Shown piece after piece: positions 7,460-16,197 of a stretch of DNA of 45,673 bases. The notes beneath the pieces are model-generated. The model did not search any database, was not told the origin of the DNA, and saw only the letters and a program-made list of their open reading frames with translations. The DNA is taken from the NCBI GenBank assembly GCA_030700025.1, contig JAUYKI010000003.1:1-45673 (forward strand), in the 5' to 3' direction. Position 1 is the first letter of the stretch. Each line of letters begins with the position of its first letter. Position numbers and translations under genes: made by a program. Source of the DNA: a bacterium. Its GTDB lineage: Bacteria; Patescibacteriota; Minisyncoccia; UBA6257; 02-FULL-45-10c.

Positions 7460-8686
7460 ATGTCTCAAAAGTATATTACCGGTTTAGATATCGGCTCCAA
7501 TAATATTAAGGTGGTAGTCGGCGAATTAAAAAAAGACGGCCGTTTGGCCGTAATTCGGGCAATGAAATTTCCGTCGGCCGGAATGCGCCGCGGAACGATT
7601 GATGATTTGGCGGCGATGACCCGTTCGCTCAATCAAGTTTTTGGCGAATTGAGGCAAATCTCTAAAGATGTTTTGAAAAATATTTTTTTGAATATCGGAG
7701 GACACGATATTAACATTCAATCGTCCCGCGGCATGGTGGCGGTTTCTCGTTCCGATTACGAAATTCATCAGGAAGATATTGACCGGGCGCTTCAGGGCGC
7801 GCAAGCGGTTAATTTAAAAGGAAATAACCGGATGGTTGTTCATAGCATCACTAAAGAGTTTGTGGTGGACGGCGTAGGCAATATTGCGAATCCATTGGGC
7901 ATGATCGGCAACCGGCTGGAAGTCCACAGCTTGATTGTGGATGCCTTCGGACCGAATGTGAAAAATTTAACTAAATGCGTGGAAATGGCGGGCGCTAATA
8001 TCGGCGGTTTGATTTTTGGTCCGTTTGCCGCCAGCCGTTCCGTGCTTTCTAAAAATCAAAAAGATCTGGGCGTGGCGGTTATTGATATCGGCGCGAACAC
8101 CACCAGCTTGTGCGTTTACGATGAAAATAAATTATTACATACGGCGGTTTTTCCGGTTGGTTCCGGAAATATTACAAATGATTTGGCTATCGGATTAAGG
8201 ACTTCTCCGGAAGCGGCCGAAACAGTAAAGTTGTCTTTTGGATCGGCGGTGGCGCGCGGAACCTCCGGCCGGGAAAGCATTGATCTAAAAAAAATTGATC
8301 CGGCGGCCAAAGGCCCGGTTACCAGAAAATTTATCGCGGAAATTATAGAATCTCGGCTTGCGGAAATTTTTGAATTTGTTAATAATGAGCTTAAATTAGT
8401 CAGTCGGGCCGGCCAGTTGCCCGCGGGAATAGTGCTGGTGGGCGGCGGTTCCAAATTGCCGGGAATTGTTGAATTGGCGAAAGACGAATTAAAATTGCCG
8501 GCTCAAATCGGCATACCGGAAACTTCTTCCGTAGAAATCGCCAGCGGCGAATTGAATTTGCAGGTGGAAGATCCGGGATTTGCCGGCGCTATGGGATTAT
8601 TAGAATGGGGGTTTGACCGGACTGGCGGAGGCAGAGAATCAGCAAGTAGTTTTTGGAAAAGGTTAATCAATTATTTAGTTCCTTAG
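7460..8686 (+). CDS. ftsA: Cell division protein FtsA
   Basis: The 408-residue actin-like protein tethers FtsZ to the membrane. It begins with the phosphate-1 strand ITGLDIGSNNIKVVVGE, has a 1C domain segment (about 80-165), phosphate-2 GVAVIDIGANTTSLCVYD and the adenosine motif GIVLVGGGSKLPGI, and ends with the amphipathic membrane-targeting helix SSFWKRLINYLVP. ftsZ follows after 60 nt. No Shine-Dalgarno is present. Confidence 0.96.
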   Translation: MSQKYITGLDIGSNNIKVVVGELKKDGRLAVIRAMKFPSAGMRRGTIDDLAAMTRSLNQVFGELRQISKDVLKNIFLNIGGHDINIQSSRGMVAVSRSDYEIHQEDIDRALQGAQAVNLKGNNRMVVHSITKEFVVDGVGNIANPLGMIGNRLEVHSLIVDAFGPNVKNLTKCVEMAGANIGGLIFGPFAASRSVLSKNQKDLGVAVIDIGANTTSLCVYDENKLLHTAVFPVGSGNITNDLAIGLRTSPEAAETVKLSFGSAVARGTSGRESIDLKKIDPAAKGPVTRKFIAEIIESRLAEIFEFVNNELKLVSRAGQLPAGIVLVGGGSKLPGIVELAKDELKLPAQIGIPETSSVEIASGELNLQVEDPGFAGAMGLLEWGFDRTGGGRESASSFWKRLINYLVP

Positions 8687-8746
8687 CCCTATTTATAAAA
8701 AGCATTATATCGTATAGAATTAACTAGTTATTGATTTATTAAAAGA

Positions 8747-9913
8747 ATGGCAAAGAAAATTTTCAACGATAAAGAATCTATAGCCCACGGCGTTGCTAAC
8801 GTTAAGGTGGTTGGCATTGGCGGAGGAGGAGGCAACGCAATTTCCCGGATGCGCCGGAATTTTTCCAAGGACGTGGATTTCATTGCTATCAATACCGATG
8901 CGCAAGACCTGGAATATTGCAACGCCAAAAAGAAAATTCATATCGGCAAGAATTTAACCAAGGGCCTTGGCACCGGAATGAATCCGGAATTGGGACGGCA
9001 GGCCGCGGAAGAAACCCGCGCGGAAATCGTGGAAGCCATCAAAGGCGCGGATTTGGTTTTTTTGACCGCCGGTTTGGGCGGCGGCACTGGCTCCGGCGCT
9101 TTGCCGGTAGTGGCGGAAGCAGCCAAAGAAATGGGCGCTTTAACAGTTGCGGTAGTCACTAAGCCGTTTTCGTTTGAGGGCGCCCAGCGTTCCCGGATTG
9201 CGCAGGAAGCTTTAGTTAAATTAAAAGAAAAAGTTGATACCTTAATTATTATTCCGAACGACCGGATTTTTTCGGTTATCAATAAAGACACGCCTTTAGT
9301 AAAAGCTTTTGATATCGTGGATGATGTTTTGCGGGATTCCGTGGCTGGAATTGTAGACTTGGTGGCGATGCCCGGAATTATCAATGTAGACTTTGCCGAT
9401 ATAAAATCCATTATGCACGAAGCCGGTACTGCCTTAGTAGGCATTGGCTCGGCTTCCGGACAAGACCGGGCCGCTAAATCGGTTTCTGAAGCTTTAAACT
9501 CGCCATTGCTGGAAGTTTCCATTGAAGGCGCGAAGGGCGTGCTTTTTGGAGTGGCGGGCGGAAAAGATTTGCGCATGAGCGAAGTCAACGATATCGCGAG
9601 GAATATTGCCGATGCAATTGATTCCAACGCCAAAGTTATTTTTGGCGCTTACCATGATAATAAAATGAAGTCCGGACAGCTCCGGGTAACAGTGATTGCC
9701 ACCGGATTCAACGGAGTGGGCACTCCCAAGCCGTTAATGGCGGATTCCACATTATTTTCCGTGTCGTCCGAGCCGGTGAAGAAAATGGATTTGCCGTTGC
9801 CTCAGCGGGAATCGGCGGTTAGTGAAGAAAAATTCAAAAACCCAAAACCCCACGCGGTTAAAAAATCTGACGATGTTTGGGACATCCCAACGTTTTTAAG
9901 AAAGAAGAAGTAA
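8747..9913 (+). CDS. ftsZ: Cell division protein FtsZ
   Basis: The tubulin-like GTPase forms the Z ring. Its 388 residues show VKVVGIGGGGGNAISRM, the tubulin signature GLGGGTGSGALPVVAEAA, the T7-loop region VDFADIKSIM and the C-terminal peptide DVWDIPTFLRKKK that binds FtsA. A short linker (about 320-370) is normal for CPR. No SD; the ATG follows TGATTTATTAAAAGA. The gene ends before a compound hairpin at 9915-9988. Confidence 0.98.
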   Translation: MAKKIFNDKESIAHGVANVKVVGIGGGGGNAISRMRRNFSKDVDFIAINTDAQDLEYCNAKKKIHIGKNLTKGLGTGMNPELGRQAAEETRAEIVEAIKGADLVFLTAGLGGGTGSGALPVVAEAAKEMGALTVAVVTKPFSFEGAQRSRIAQEALVKLKEKVDTLIIIPNDRIFSVINKDTPLVKAFDIVDDVLRDSVAGIVDLVAMPGIINVDFADIKSIMHEAGTALVGIGSASGQDRAAKSVSEALNSPLLEVSIEGAKGVLFGVAGGKDLRMSEVNDIARNIADAIDSNAKVIFGAYHDNKMKSGQLRVTVIATGFNGVGTPKPLMADSTLFSVSSEPVKKMDLPLPQRESAVSEEKFKNPKPHAVKKSDDVWDIPTFLRKKK

Positions 9914-9914
9914 A

Positions 9915-9988
9915 TCCCTCACTCTTGAAAGAGCCAACTCCGCAAATTGCGGAGTTTTTTATATCAGCACTCTTTCAAAAGTGAGGGA
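9915..9988. repeat. 19-bp inverted repeat enclosing the ftsZ terminator
   Basis: TCCCTCACTCTTGAAAGAG (9915-9933) matches the reverse complement of 9970-9988 with one mismatch and brackets the terminator stem at 9936-9956. RNA or DNA could form a long stem capped by the terminator hairpin. Confidence 0.75.
9936..9960 (+). terminator. ftsZ terminator
   Basis: AACTCCGC, AAATT, GCGGAGTT followed by a T run to 9960. Confidence 0.88.
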
Positions 9989-9999
9989 TAAAAATAAAG

Positions 10000-10026
10000 G
10001 CCAGGGAAATTAATCCCTGGCTTTTT
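10000..10026. terminator. Hairpin between ftsZ and the convergent 10028 gene
   Basis: GCCAGGGA, AATTAA, TCCCTGGC then TTTTT on the plus strand; on the minus strand the stem is followed by a T-rich stretch (CCTTTATTTTTAT), so it can end the minus-strand gene whose stop is at 10028. Confidence 0.75.
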
Positions 10027-10027
10027 G

Positions 10028-10261
10028 TTATCGGCGGCCCGCCAAATGTTCGCCTACGATAAGCGCGCCCGAACCCAACAAAGCTCGTAACAGGCGCATT
10101 ACCTCTGGAAAGTCCGGATGCAAGCGGTTCTGTTCGAAAATCGCCAGATTGCGGGCGATGTGCCCCCAATCCTTCTGATCCGCACGCCAATGGGGAATCT
10201 TCATGGTAAAGAGCAGTTCCTGTAGGCGAGCTTCCATTACCAGACGTTCTTGATCGGTCAT
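10028..10261 (-). CDS. Small soluble hypothetical protein with consensus promoter and SD
   Basis: I do not recognise this 77-residue, mostly helical protein (TDQERLVMEARLQELLFTMK at the start; PEVMRLLRALLGSGALIVGE at the end; two Trp in PHWRADQKDWGH). The start is fixed by AAGGAGGT seven nt upstream (10265-10273, minus), not by an ATG 11 codons earlier. Its promoter is a perfect TTGACA-17-TATAAT, and a terminator follows. It should be strongly expressed. Divergent from nrdJ, sharing the intergenic space. Confidence 0.7.
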   Translation of the reverse strand: MTDQERLVMEARLQELLFTMKIPHWRADQKDWGHIARNLAIFEQNRLHPDFPEVMRLLRALLGSGALIVGEHLAGRR

Positions 10262-10295
10262 GTTACCTCCTTCGGACAAATTTAAAACTATCAAG

Positions 10296-10324
10296 ATTAT
10301 AATCTAAAATCCGTACCTTGTCAA
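10296..10324 (-). promoter_or_regulatory. Perfect sigma70 consensus promoter for the 77-aa protein
   Basis: On the minus strand TTGACA (10319-10324), exactly 17 nt, TATAAT (10296-10301). The predicted leader is about 29 nt and contains AAGGAGGT. Confidence 0.88.
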
Positions 10325-10345
10325 TTCGCGATCCAAAATTATTAC

Positions 10346-10354
10346 TTATCCACA
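10346..10354 (+). promoter_or_regulatory. DnaA-box-like TTATCCACA upstream of nrdJ
   Basis: An exact match to the consensus DnaA box, 24 nt upstream of the putative nrdJ -10. DnaA is known to regulate nrd genes in E. coli; a similar role here is inference from one site. Confidence 0.4.
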
Positions 10355-10374
10355 GGGGCGATTAGAAAATTTCC

Positions 10375-10383
10375 TGTTAAAAT
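10375..10383 (+). promoter_or_regulatory. Extended -10 (TGtTAAAAT) before nrdJ
   Basis: The -10 ends 7 nt before the ATG at 10391, again leaving essentially no leader. Confidence 0.45.
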
Positions 10384-10390
10384 AATTGTA

Positions 10391-12658
10391 ATGCCGCCTA
10401 AAATTGGATTTAAGTATGTAAGAAAAAGAGACGGCCGGTTGGTTCCTTTTGACCGCGGCCGTATTTTTAACGCGATTGAAAAATCCATGCACGCTTCCGG
10501 TGAAGGCGACGGCCAGTTTACCGAAGAGGTCACCGAAGCGGTTATCAAAGCTCTGATAAAAAAATATATGGTAGCTGGAATAATTCCGGAAAAATCCATT
10601 CCGAATATTGAAGAAATCCAGGACATCGCGGAAACTCAATTGATTTTATTGGACTATCCCAAGGCCGCGAAGGCTTTCATTCTTTACCGGCAGCAGCGTT
10701 CCCAGCTCCGGGAAAAGTTGCGAGAAATTCCGGAACATGTGAAGAAGCTGGCGGCGGAAAGCAAAAAATATTTCCGGAATCCGCTGGGCGAATTTGTTTA
10801 TTACCGCTCTTACTCGCGCTGGATTGAAAATGAAGGCCGGCGGGAAACCTGGATTGAAACCGTGGACCGCTTCATGAATTACATGAAATCTCGGCTTGGT
10901 AAAAAGCTGTCTCCGAAAGAGTACACAGAAATCCAGCAGGCGATTTTAAAACAAGAAGTCATGCCCTCTATGCGCCTGATGTGGGCAGCCGGAGTAGCGG
11001 CGGAGGCCACTAATGTGACGGTCTATAATTGCGCTTTTATCGCTCCTCGGAAATTAAAAGATTTTTCGGAAATTATGTATGTGTCCATGTGCGGCGCGGG
11101 CGTGGGATTTTCCGTGGAGCATCAGAATGTCCACGCTCTGCCTCAAATTAAACGCCAGACCGGAAAGGTATTGCCAATCCACATTGTTAAAGATAGTAAG
11201 GAGGGCTGGGCGGAATCATTAAGCATCGGATTAACCACTTGGTTTAACGGCGGGGATATTAAATTTGATTTTACTAAAGTCCGGCCGGAGGGAGCGCGTT
11301 TGAAAACTATGGGCGGAAAAACTTCCGGGCCGCGTCCGCTTCAGGAATTGCTGGCTTTTGCCCGGAGTAAAATTTTAAGCCGGCAAGGCAGCCGGCTTTC
11401 CAGTTTGGATGTCCATGACATCATTTGTAAGATCGGAGATATCGTGGAAATGGGCGGAGTTCGGCGGAGCGCTATGATTTCGCTTTCCGACTTGGACGAT
11501 CAGGAAATGCGCGCCGCCAAGCAGGGCCAGTTTTATTTGAATAATCCCCAGCGGACGATGGCAAATAATTCCGCGGTTTATAATAATAAGCCGTTGGCTA
11601 CGGAGTTTATGGATGAATGGCTGGCGCTGGCGAAGGGCGGAACCGGCGAGCGGGGCATTGTTAACCGCGGGAGTTTGCAAAAGCAATTGCCGGAACGGCG
11701 CTGGAAAGTATTTAAAAAAGATCTGGCAACTTGCGGGACCAATCCTTGCGGGGAAATAGTTTTGAAATCAAAAGAGTTTTGTAATTTATCCGAAGTCGTT
11801 GCTCGCGCGGAAGATACCGCCGCCAGCCTGCTCAAAAAAGTCCGGATTGCCGCGATTCTTGGAACTTACCAGTCTACCTTTACGGATTTTTCATATTTAT
11901 CCAGTGACTGGAAAAAACACTGCGAAGAAGAAAGATTGCTGGGAGTTTCCATTACCGGCCAGTGGGATTGTTCGGTTGTCCGCAAAGAAGCGATTTTGCG
12001 GAAGCTGAAATCCGCATCCATCGCCATCAATCAAAAATACGCCCCCAAATTCGGCGTCGGCGTTTCCACCTGCGTCACCTGCGTGAAGCCGTCCGGCACG
12101 GTTTCGCAATTCGTAGACGCGGCTTCGGGTCTGCATCCCCGCCACGCCAAATATTATTTGCGCCGCATCCGGATTTCCGCGACCGACAGCTTGCTTCATA
12201 TGCTTCGGGATCAAAAAGTTCCGTATTATCCGGAAGTCGGCCAGGCCGAAGGCACGGCCACGACTTATGTGGTAGAGTTTCCGGTTAAAGCTCCGGAGGG
12301 CGCGGTAATTTTGAAAGACGTCAGCGCGATTGACCAGCTGGAGCACTGGAAAAAAGTAAAAATCAATTTTACCGAACATAATCCGTCGGTAACGATTTCC
12401 GTTGGCGCGGATGAATGGGTGAAAGTAGCCAATTGGGTTTATGAAAATTGGGACATTATCGGCGGGCTGTCGTTTTTGCCCCGCACCGATTACGTTTATA
12501 CCCTCGCGCCTTACGAAGCGATTGATGAAAAAACTTATAATGAAAAAATGAAGAATTTCCCGGAAATAGATTTTTCCCAGATTTTGCTTTACGAAAAAGA
12601 CGACGAAACCGAAGGTGCCAGGGAAGTAGCCTGCGTCGGCGGAGTCTGCGAGATTTAG
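10391..12658 (+). CDS. nrdJ: Class II (adenosylcobalamin-dependent) ribonucleotide reductase
   Basis: The 755-residue protein converts ribonucleotides to deoxyribonucleotides with a B12-derived radical. An ATP-cone (VRKRDGRLVPFDRGRIFNAI, residues ~10-95) precedes the barrel. Active-site features are VYNCAFI (first redox Cys), CGTNPCGEIVLKSKEFCNL (Asn, radical Cys, Glu) and a C-terminal CVGGVC thiol pair that would re-reduce the site. This resembles the monomeric class II enzymes (Lactobacillus type). No small subunit or NrdI is nearby. No B12 biosynthesis is seen here, so the cofactor must come from elsewhere. A plain ATG start with no SD. Confidence 0.9.
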   Translation: MPPKIGFKYVRKRDGRLVPFDRGRIFNAIEKSMHASGEGDGQFTEEVTEAVIKALIKKYMVAGIIPEKSIPNIEEIQDIAETQLILLDYPKAAKAFILYRQQRSQLREKLREIPEHVKKLAAESKKYFRNPLGEFVYYRSYSRWIENEGRRETWIETVDRFMNYMKSRLGKKLSPKEYTEIQQAILKQEVMPSMRLMWAAGVAAEATNVTVYNCAFIAPRKLKDFSEIMYVSMCGAGVGFSVEHQNVHALPQIKRQTGKVLPIHIVKDSKEGWAESLSIGLTTWFNGGDIKFDFTKVRPEGARLKTMGGKTSGPRPLQELLAFARSKILSRQGSRLSSLDVHDIICKIGDIVEMGGVRRSAMISLSDLDDQEMRAAKQGQFYLNNPQRTMANNSAVYNNKPLATEFMDEWLALAKGGTGERGIVNRGSLQKQLPERRWKVFKKDLATCGTNPCGEIVLKSKEFCNLSEVVARAEDTAASLLKKVRIAAILGTYQSTFTDFSYLSSDWKKHCEEERLLGVSITGQWDCSVVRKEAILRKLKSASIAINQKYAPKFGVGVSTCVTCVKPSGTVSQFVDAASGLHPRHAKYYLRRIRISATDSLLHMLRDQKVPYYPEVGQAEGTATTYVVEFPVKAPEGAVILKDVSAIDQLEHWKKVKINFTEHNPSVTISVGADEWVKVANWVYENWDIIGGLSFLPRTDYVYTLAPYEAIDEKTYNEKMKNFPEIDFSQILLYEKDDETEGAREVACVGGVCEI

Positions 12659-12701
12659 TTCCGAATCAGTTGGGAGATAAAAGACTTTCCGCCTTTTTGA
12701 G

Positions 12702-12730
12702 TTGCAGAAATTTATTTTTTGTTGTAATAT
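12702..12730 (+). promoter_or_regulatory. Promoter of the beta-oxidation operon
   Basis: TTGCAG (12702-12707), 17-nt spacer, TAATAT (12725-12730). The predicted leader of about 95 nt holds two hairpins and the SD. Confidence 0.6.
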
Positions 12731-12762
12731 AGGGGCGTTCTTTGAAACTAGAAAAAGGCTAA

Positions 12763-12816
12763 ATCATTCGCCTAAGGCGAATGATCGCCCGATCAAATTT
12801 GCTTTGCAAATTTGAT
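12763..12816 (+). promoter_or_regulatory. Two tandem palindromes in the thiolase leader
   Basis: ATCATTCGCCT-A-AGGCGAATGAT (12763-12785) and ATCAAATTTGC-TTT-GCAAATTTGAT (12792-12816). The second ends 2 nt before AGGGAGG (12819-12825). They may gate ribosome access, serve as operators, or be dispersed CPR-type palindromes; sequence alone cannot tell. Confidence 0.6.
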
Positions 12817-12832
12817 TTAGGGAGGACAGAGA

Positions 12833-14161
12833 ATGAAAACTGCAGTGCTGGTAGACGGAACGAGAACCCCGCTTTTGAAAGCTGGAACGGTTCCCGGACT
12901 GACGGCGGTGGAGCTTGGCTCGGCCGTGGTTCGTGGCTTACAGAAGCGTCCTGCTATGTTTGGTTTTCCGGTTCAAGATTTAATTGAAGAGGTGGTTGGC
13001 GCGAATATCGGCAATCAGGTGCTAGCTCCGGACGGATCCAACGTTACGCGTTTAATTATGCTGAACGCCGGTTTTCCGCTGGGCATTACCGCGCGCACGA
13101 TTAATATTAATTGCGCTAGCGGTTTGCACGCGGCTCTGGATGCCGCCAAAGATATTGAACTCGGTTTGGTAAAAGGAGCGTTGGTGGTCGGCGTGGAAGT
13201 CATGTCAGATTACATCGCGGTTTATCGCCGGGAACAGCGGGAAGCTTTTGCCGCGCTGGCAATGGCGAGCCGTAGCAAAGATCCGGCCATTAAAAAAATG
13301 GCCAATCAGCTGAAGCTTTTGGCGAAAGTGAAAACCATGCCTCATGATCCAATCTGGATGGTGAGCGCCGGTTTAACCGATCCGAGCTGTGATATGCGCA
13401 TGGACAAAATCAGCGATCATATCGCGAAAGTCTGGGGAATTTCCCGGCAGGAGCAAGATCTCTTTGCCATGGAATCTCAGCGCCGGGCAACGCGAGCGCA
13501 AGCTTCCGGACGTTTGGCAAAAGAAATTACGCCTTTTAGCAGAGATGCCAGATTTGGCGTTTTCGCGAAAGACAACGGCATCCGGCCGGACACGACTTTG
13601 GAAAAGTTGAGCCGGCTGAAGCCGATTTATCCCTACGGAACAGTTACTCCCGGAAACGCTTCGCAGATCACGGATGGCGCGGTTGCTCTTCTTTTGATGG
13701 AAGAGGAATACGCGAAATCTCTCGGTTTGAAAGCTCGGGCGGTAATTTCTTCTAGGAATTCCGGAGCTTATGGCTGTGAGCCGACGATGATGGGACTGGG
13801 GCCGGTTGGCGCGGTAAAGCAGGTGCTGGACCGTACTGGTTTGACTCTGAAAGATTTTTCCGTGATTGAAGCGCATGAAGCTTTCGCGACCGTAGTGCTG
13901 GCTCAGAGCCGGGCGTTTGCGTCAAAAGAATATTGCGCGAAGCTGGGCTTGGGCGAACCAATGGGCGATCTCGCTTTTGAAGTTACCAACGTGAATGGCG
14001 GAGCGGTTGCTCTTGGCCATCCGCTGGCAGCTAGCGGAGCGCGTTTACTTTTGACTTGCGTCCATGAACTGGAAGAGCGGAATGAGGAAAACGGGCTGGT
14101 GGCGCTTTGCGCGGCCGGCGGATTGGGCGAAGCGCTCGCAATCCAAAGGAGGAAGCAATGA
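12833..14161 (+). CDS. fadI: Thiolase (acetyl-CoA acyltransferase, FadI/FadA-like)
   Basis: The 442-residue enzyme would cleave 3-ketoacyl-CoA with CoA, or run in reverse to condense acetyl-CoA. Nucleophile Cys94 lies in ININCASGLHAALDAA; VIEAHEAFA and NGGAVALGHPLAASGAR carry the family His residues, and LVALCAAGGLG the second Cys. A loop of FadI-like length (about 130-185) distinguishes it from short FadA. AGGGAGG eight nt upstream fixes the ATG. It overlaps the next gene by 4 nt (ATGA), as in fadIJ operons; the symbol is by that analogy. Codon usage and GC look like the neighbours, so any transfer is old. Beta-oxidation genes are unexpected in this kind of genome. Confidence 0.92.
   Translation: MKTAVLVDGTRTPLLKAGTVPGLTAVELGSAVVRGLQKRPAMFGFPVQDLIEEVVGANIGNQVLAPDGSNVTRLIMLNAGFPLGITARTININCASGLHAALDAAKDIELGLVKGALVVGVEVMSDYIAVYRREQREAFAALAMASRSKDPAIKKMANQLKLLAKVKTMPHDPIWMVSAGLTDPSCDMRMDKISDHIAKVWGISRQEQDLFAMESQRRATRAQASGRLAKEITPFSRDARFGVFAKDNGIRPDTTLEKLSRLKPIYPYGTVTPGNASQITDGAVALLLMEEEYAKSLGLKARAVISSRNSGAYGCEPTMMGLGPVGAVKQVLDRTGLTLKDFSVIEAHEAFATVVLAQSRAFASKEYCAKLGLGEPMGDLAFEVTNVNGGAVALGHPLAASGARLLLTCVHELEERNEENGLVALCAAGGLGEALAIQRRKQ
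14145..14152 (+). promoter_or_regulatory. Strong Shine-Dalgarno deciding the fadJ start
   Basis: AAAGGAGG sits 5 nt before the ATG at 14158 and overrules an upstream in-frame ATG inside the thiolase gene. Confidence 0.75.
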
Positions 14162-16188
14162 GCGAACATCGGTTTTGGAAAGCGGATGCCGACGACGACA
14201 GAAATGTTGTTCTGCATTTTGATTGCGGACCGGATACCCGCCAAAACACTTTGAAGTCGGAAGCGTTGAAACAGCTTTCGGAAACAATGGATGTTTTGCT
14301 CGGGAAATGCCATGACGTTAATTCGGTGGTAATCGTTTCCGCGAAGCCGGATAGTTTTTGCGCCGGAGCGGACATCGGAGAAATCAAAAGCATGGCGAAC
14401 AATTCTGCCGCGGTCGGAAATTTTTTGGATGAAGCGCATAAGCTTCTGCTGAAAATCCGGCGCGCGCCGTTTCCGATAGTGGCAGCGGTTTCCGGAGAAT
14501 GTTTAGGCGGCGGTTTGGAATTGGCAATGATTTGCCATGGCCGGGTTGCCGCGGATACTCCGCGGACTCGATTTGCTTTGCCGGAAACCAGTCTGGGAAT
14601 TATTCCCGGATTTGGCGGAACGCAGATGTTGCCGCGCTTGGTCGGATTGCAAAAAGCTTTGGAAGTGATTGTCGGCCAGAAAAAACTTTCTGCCGGCGAT
14701 GCCTTGCGTTATAAGTTAGTGGATCGGCTGGCCATGCCCGCGGAATTGGTTTCGGAAGCCAAGAAATTGGCCGAAACAATCCGGGAACGGGACAAAGACC
14801 GCTGGGTCAGGAGAGGCGTGGAGCGTTTGCCGGTCATCGGCAATGCGATCGTTCTTTCCATGGCGCGGAAAAAAATTCTGAAAGAAACGCATGGAAATTA
14901 TCCGGCTCTGCTTTACGCTTTGGACGCAATGTCGCAATTTGTCCGGCCGTTGGAAGCCGGTTTGCGGACCGAGAAACAAAAATTCCTGGACTGCCTGAAT
15001 ACGGATCAAGCGAAAAATTTGATGGACGTGTTTTTCCTTCGGAAGGAAGCCCGTTCCCGGAAGTGGGTGGATCATCCGTCCGTGGAATGTCCGAAATGCG
15101 TTGGCGTTTTGGGCGCCGGTGTGATGGGACGGGGCATTGCTTACGCGGTGCTTTCCGCCAATGTACCGGTTGTGCTGTACGATCCTTATCCGCAGGCCAT
15201 TCATGCCGCTGTGATATTCGTGGCGAAACTATTGATGAAGGAAGTGAAGCGGGGCAAATTGACTGTTGAGCAGGCAATGAAGCGCCGTAATCTTTTGACC
15301 ACGGCGTGGGGGACGAGCCTCCGGCCGCTCGCCAAAACCGATTTTGTGATTGAAGCGGTGCTGGAAGATGTCGCGGTGAAGCACAAGGTGCTGGCGGAAT
15401 TGGACAAACAGCTGGGAAGGGATGTGGTGGTTGCCACCAACACCTCTTCGCTTCTGCCGTCCGATATCGTGGAAGGTTTTCCGCGCCCTGAATATTTCTG
15501 CGCGATGCATTTTTTCAATCCGGCTCACGTGATGGACTTGGTGGAAATTGCCGGCCATCCTGGAACTTCGCCCTACGCGATTGCCAGAACTTTGGCATTG
15601 ACCAAGGCGATGAACAAAACCCCGGTGGTGTTGAAGAAAGAATGTTCCGGTTTGATTGTGAATCGGATCCTGATTAATTACTTAGCATGGGCGCTCTTCT
15701 ATGTCTCGCGGAAAAACAGCGACGCGGAAGCGGCTGTGAATCCGTGGGACTTGGATCGGATGTTTGAAAGAATGGGAATGATGATGGGTCCGTTGAAAAC
15801 CGTGGATTTGATCGGGTTTGATATTGGCCAGCATGTTATGGAATTATCAGCCAATTATTATCCCGGGCATTTGCCGGAAATTTCCAGGCTCCCGAATTTG
15901 CTGAAAGATAAAACCATGCTGGGACAAAAAACCGGCAAAGGATTTTATCTCTGGCAGAACAATAAGCCGGTTAAGCCGAACGCGGATATTCTGAATCTTT
16001 TACAGCCGATGGCGTCGCTGGATGACGAGTGGGCGCGATTGGTGGTGGGCGCGATTATGGGCAAGATGAAGAAAGAGGCGCAAGAGCTGATTGACGAAGG
16101 CGTGATCGACGCCGATATGATTGACCTCTCAATGATCTTGGGCGCTGGGTTTTCTCCCGGCCGCCGCGGTCTCTTGGGAAGAGTTTAA
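14158..16188 (+). CDS. fadJ: Bifunctional enoyl-CoA hydratase / 3-hydroxyacyl-CoA dehydrogenase
   Basis: A 676-residue fusion for the two middle steps of beta-oxidation. The N-terminal crotonase domain (about 1-270) has the oxyanion-hole FCAGADIGEI segment and both catalytic Glu in CLGGGLELAMICHG and LPETSLGIIPGFGGTQ. The dehydrogenase (about 310-600) has the NAD fold VGVLGAGVMGRGIAY and catalytic His in AMHFFNPAHVMDLVEI; the helical C-terminal domains keep VDLIGFDIG and KTGKGFYLW. All key residues remain, so it should be active. With the thiolase this gives three of four steps; no acyl-CoA dehydrogenase or acyl-CoA ligase is in the window. The operon ends at 16198-16227. Confidence 0.93.
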   Translation: MSEHRFWKADADDDRNVVLHFDCGPDTRQNTLKSEALKQLSETMDVLLGKCHDVNSVVIVSAKPDSFCAGADIGEIKSMANNSAAVGNFLDEAHKLLLKIRRAPFPIVAAVSGECLGGGLELAMICHGRVAADTPRTRFALPETSLGIIPGFGGTQMLPRLVGLQKALEVIVGQKKLSAGDALRYKLVDRLAMPAELVSEAKKLAETIRERDKDRWVRRGVERLPVIGNAIVLSMARKKILKETHGNYPALLYALDAMSQFVRPLEAGLRTEKQKFLDCLNTDQAKNLMDVFFLRKEARSRKWVDHPSVECPKCVGVLGAGVMGRGIAYAVLSANVPVVLYDPYPQAIHAAVIFVAKLLMKEVKRGKLTVEQAMKRRNLLTTAWGTSLRPLAKTDFVIEAVLEDVAVKHKVLAELDKQLGRDVVVATNTSSLLPSDIVEGFPRPEYFCAMHFFNPAHVMDLVEIAGHPGTSPYAIARTLALTKAMNKTPVVLKKECSGLIVNRILINYLAWALFYVSRKNSDAEAAVNPWDLDRMFERMGMMMGPLKTVDLIGFDIGQHVMELSANYYPGHLPEISRLPNLLKDKTMLGQKTGKGFYLWQNNKPVKPNADILNLLQPMASLDDEWARLVVGAIMGKMKKEAQELIDEGVIDADMIDLSMILGAGFSPGRRGLLGRV

Positions 16189-16197
16189 GGAGAATAA

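Noticed and set aside
1453-14161. Reassigned UGA codon (codes 4 or 25 known in some CPR)
   Set aside because: UGA ends the prepilin gene (1455) and thiolase gene (14161) at sensible overlaps, and conserved genes show no internal UGA.
12781-15558. Long frames on both strands within the thiolase and fadJ genes
   Set aside because: Shadows of two clearly recognised genes; GC-rich codons produce long antisense frames.
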